DNA of 64,000 nucleotides from positions 30,800-94,799 of the forward strand of contig JAMCWM010000036.1 of NCBI GenBank assembly GCA_023481175.1. Reading direction: 5' to 3'. Positions 63,905 through 64,000 of the stretch are shown piece after piece. A model generated the notes under the pieces. It did not search any database, was not told where the DNA came from, and saw only the letters and a list, made by a program, of their open reading frames with translations. Each line of letters opens with the position of its first letter. The first letter of the stretch is position 1. Origin of the DNA: Nitrospirota bacterium. GTDB lineage: Bacteria; Nitrospirota; Leptospirillia; Leptospirillales; Leptospirillaceae. Made by a program: the position numbers and the translations under genes.

Positions 63905-64000
63905 GATCGGGTTAATGGAGCCATTTGGAGGTGCGATTTTTAGCTCTTGAACCAGGGTTTAAAAAGGGGTTATTTCCTCCCTTTTTTGTGGTTGTTTTTT

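Overview
The window reads as one stretch of a G+C-rich bacterial chromosome (1 to about 47,280) followed by the left part of an integrated mobile island (about 47,280 to the right edge). The housekeeping proteins look like those of a deep-branching Gram-negative chemolithotroph. My best guess is a Leptospirillum-like member of Nitrospirota: an archaeal-style ATP-dependent DNA ligase, small c-type cytochrome and many exported orphan proteins fit. There is no rRNA or other taxonomic marker in the window, so this is inference.

Chromosomal part. 1-7.8 kb: glycerate kinase (cut by the left edge), YHS protein, MidA-type methyltransferase, cytochrome c, lipoprotein, MFS and CBS proteins, tsaE and a HIT protein. 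7.8-16 kb: a tightly overlapping pyrimidine operon pyrR-pyrB-pyrC-carA-(radical SAM)-carB, then greA. 16.6-18.2 kb: a tiny membrane ORF, a zinc-ribbon protein behind a textbook sigma-54 promoter, an A-type Fe-S carrier and a lytic transglycosylase. 18.2-26.4 kb: diguanylate cyclase, flavoprotein disulfide reductase, glnA with a structured leader, a NifA-like sigma-54 activator, aspS. 26.5-31.8 kb: guaB-guaA-pseudouridine synthase-DUF5069 on the minus strand; the pseudouridine synthase carries a 165-bp exact tandem repeat in its tail. 31.8-47 kb: AAA ATPase, Lon-N domain protein, prfB with an intact programmed +1 frameshift, lnt, ATP-dependent ligase, Hsp20, lon (interrupted at a run of nine C), AI-2E family permease, leuD and leuC.

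Mobile part. At 47,280-47,327 lies only the 3' half of a tRNA-Glu(TTC) gene, the expected displaced end left by an element that integrated into a tRNA gene. To its right are helix-turn-helix proteins, a CHC2/Toprim/VirE primase-helicase with iteron-like octamers at its 3' end, inverted repeats that could be an oriT, a TraK/TraL/TraM-like mobilization set (including a ParA-type ATPase), a ribbon-helix-helix candidate and a MobF (TrwC/TraI-type) relaxase-helicase. No integrase, coupling protein or second tRNA end is present, so the island must continue beyond 64,000.

Cargo. From 57.2 kb to the right edge a visibly A+T-richer minus-strand gene cluster encodes a cupin translationally coupled to a MetRS-like enzyme, an FAD/NAD(P) flavoprotein, a GNAT acetyltransferase, a SAM methyltransferase, an MFS exporter and a CsaA-like tRNA-binding protein. 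Cupin plus MetRS-like domains are the signature of hydrazine (N-N bond) synthetases known from s56-p1, triacsin and pyrazofurin-type pathways, and here they occur as two genes. I regard this as the most interesting locus in the window: a candidate undescribed N-N-bond small-molecule pathway on a mobilizable island.
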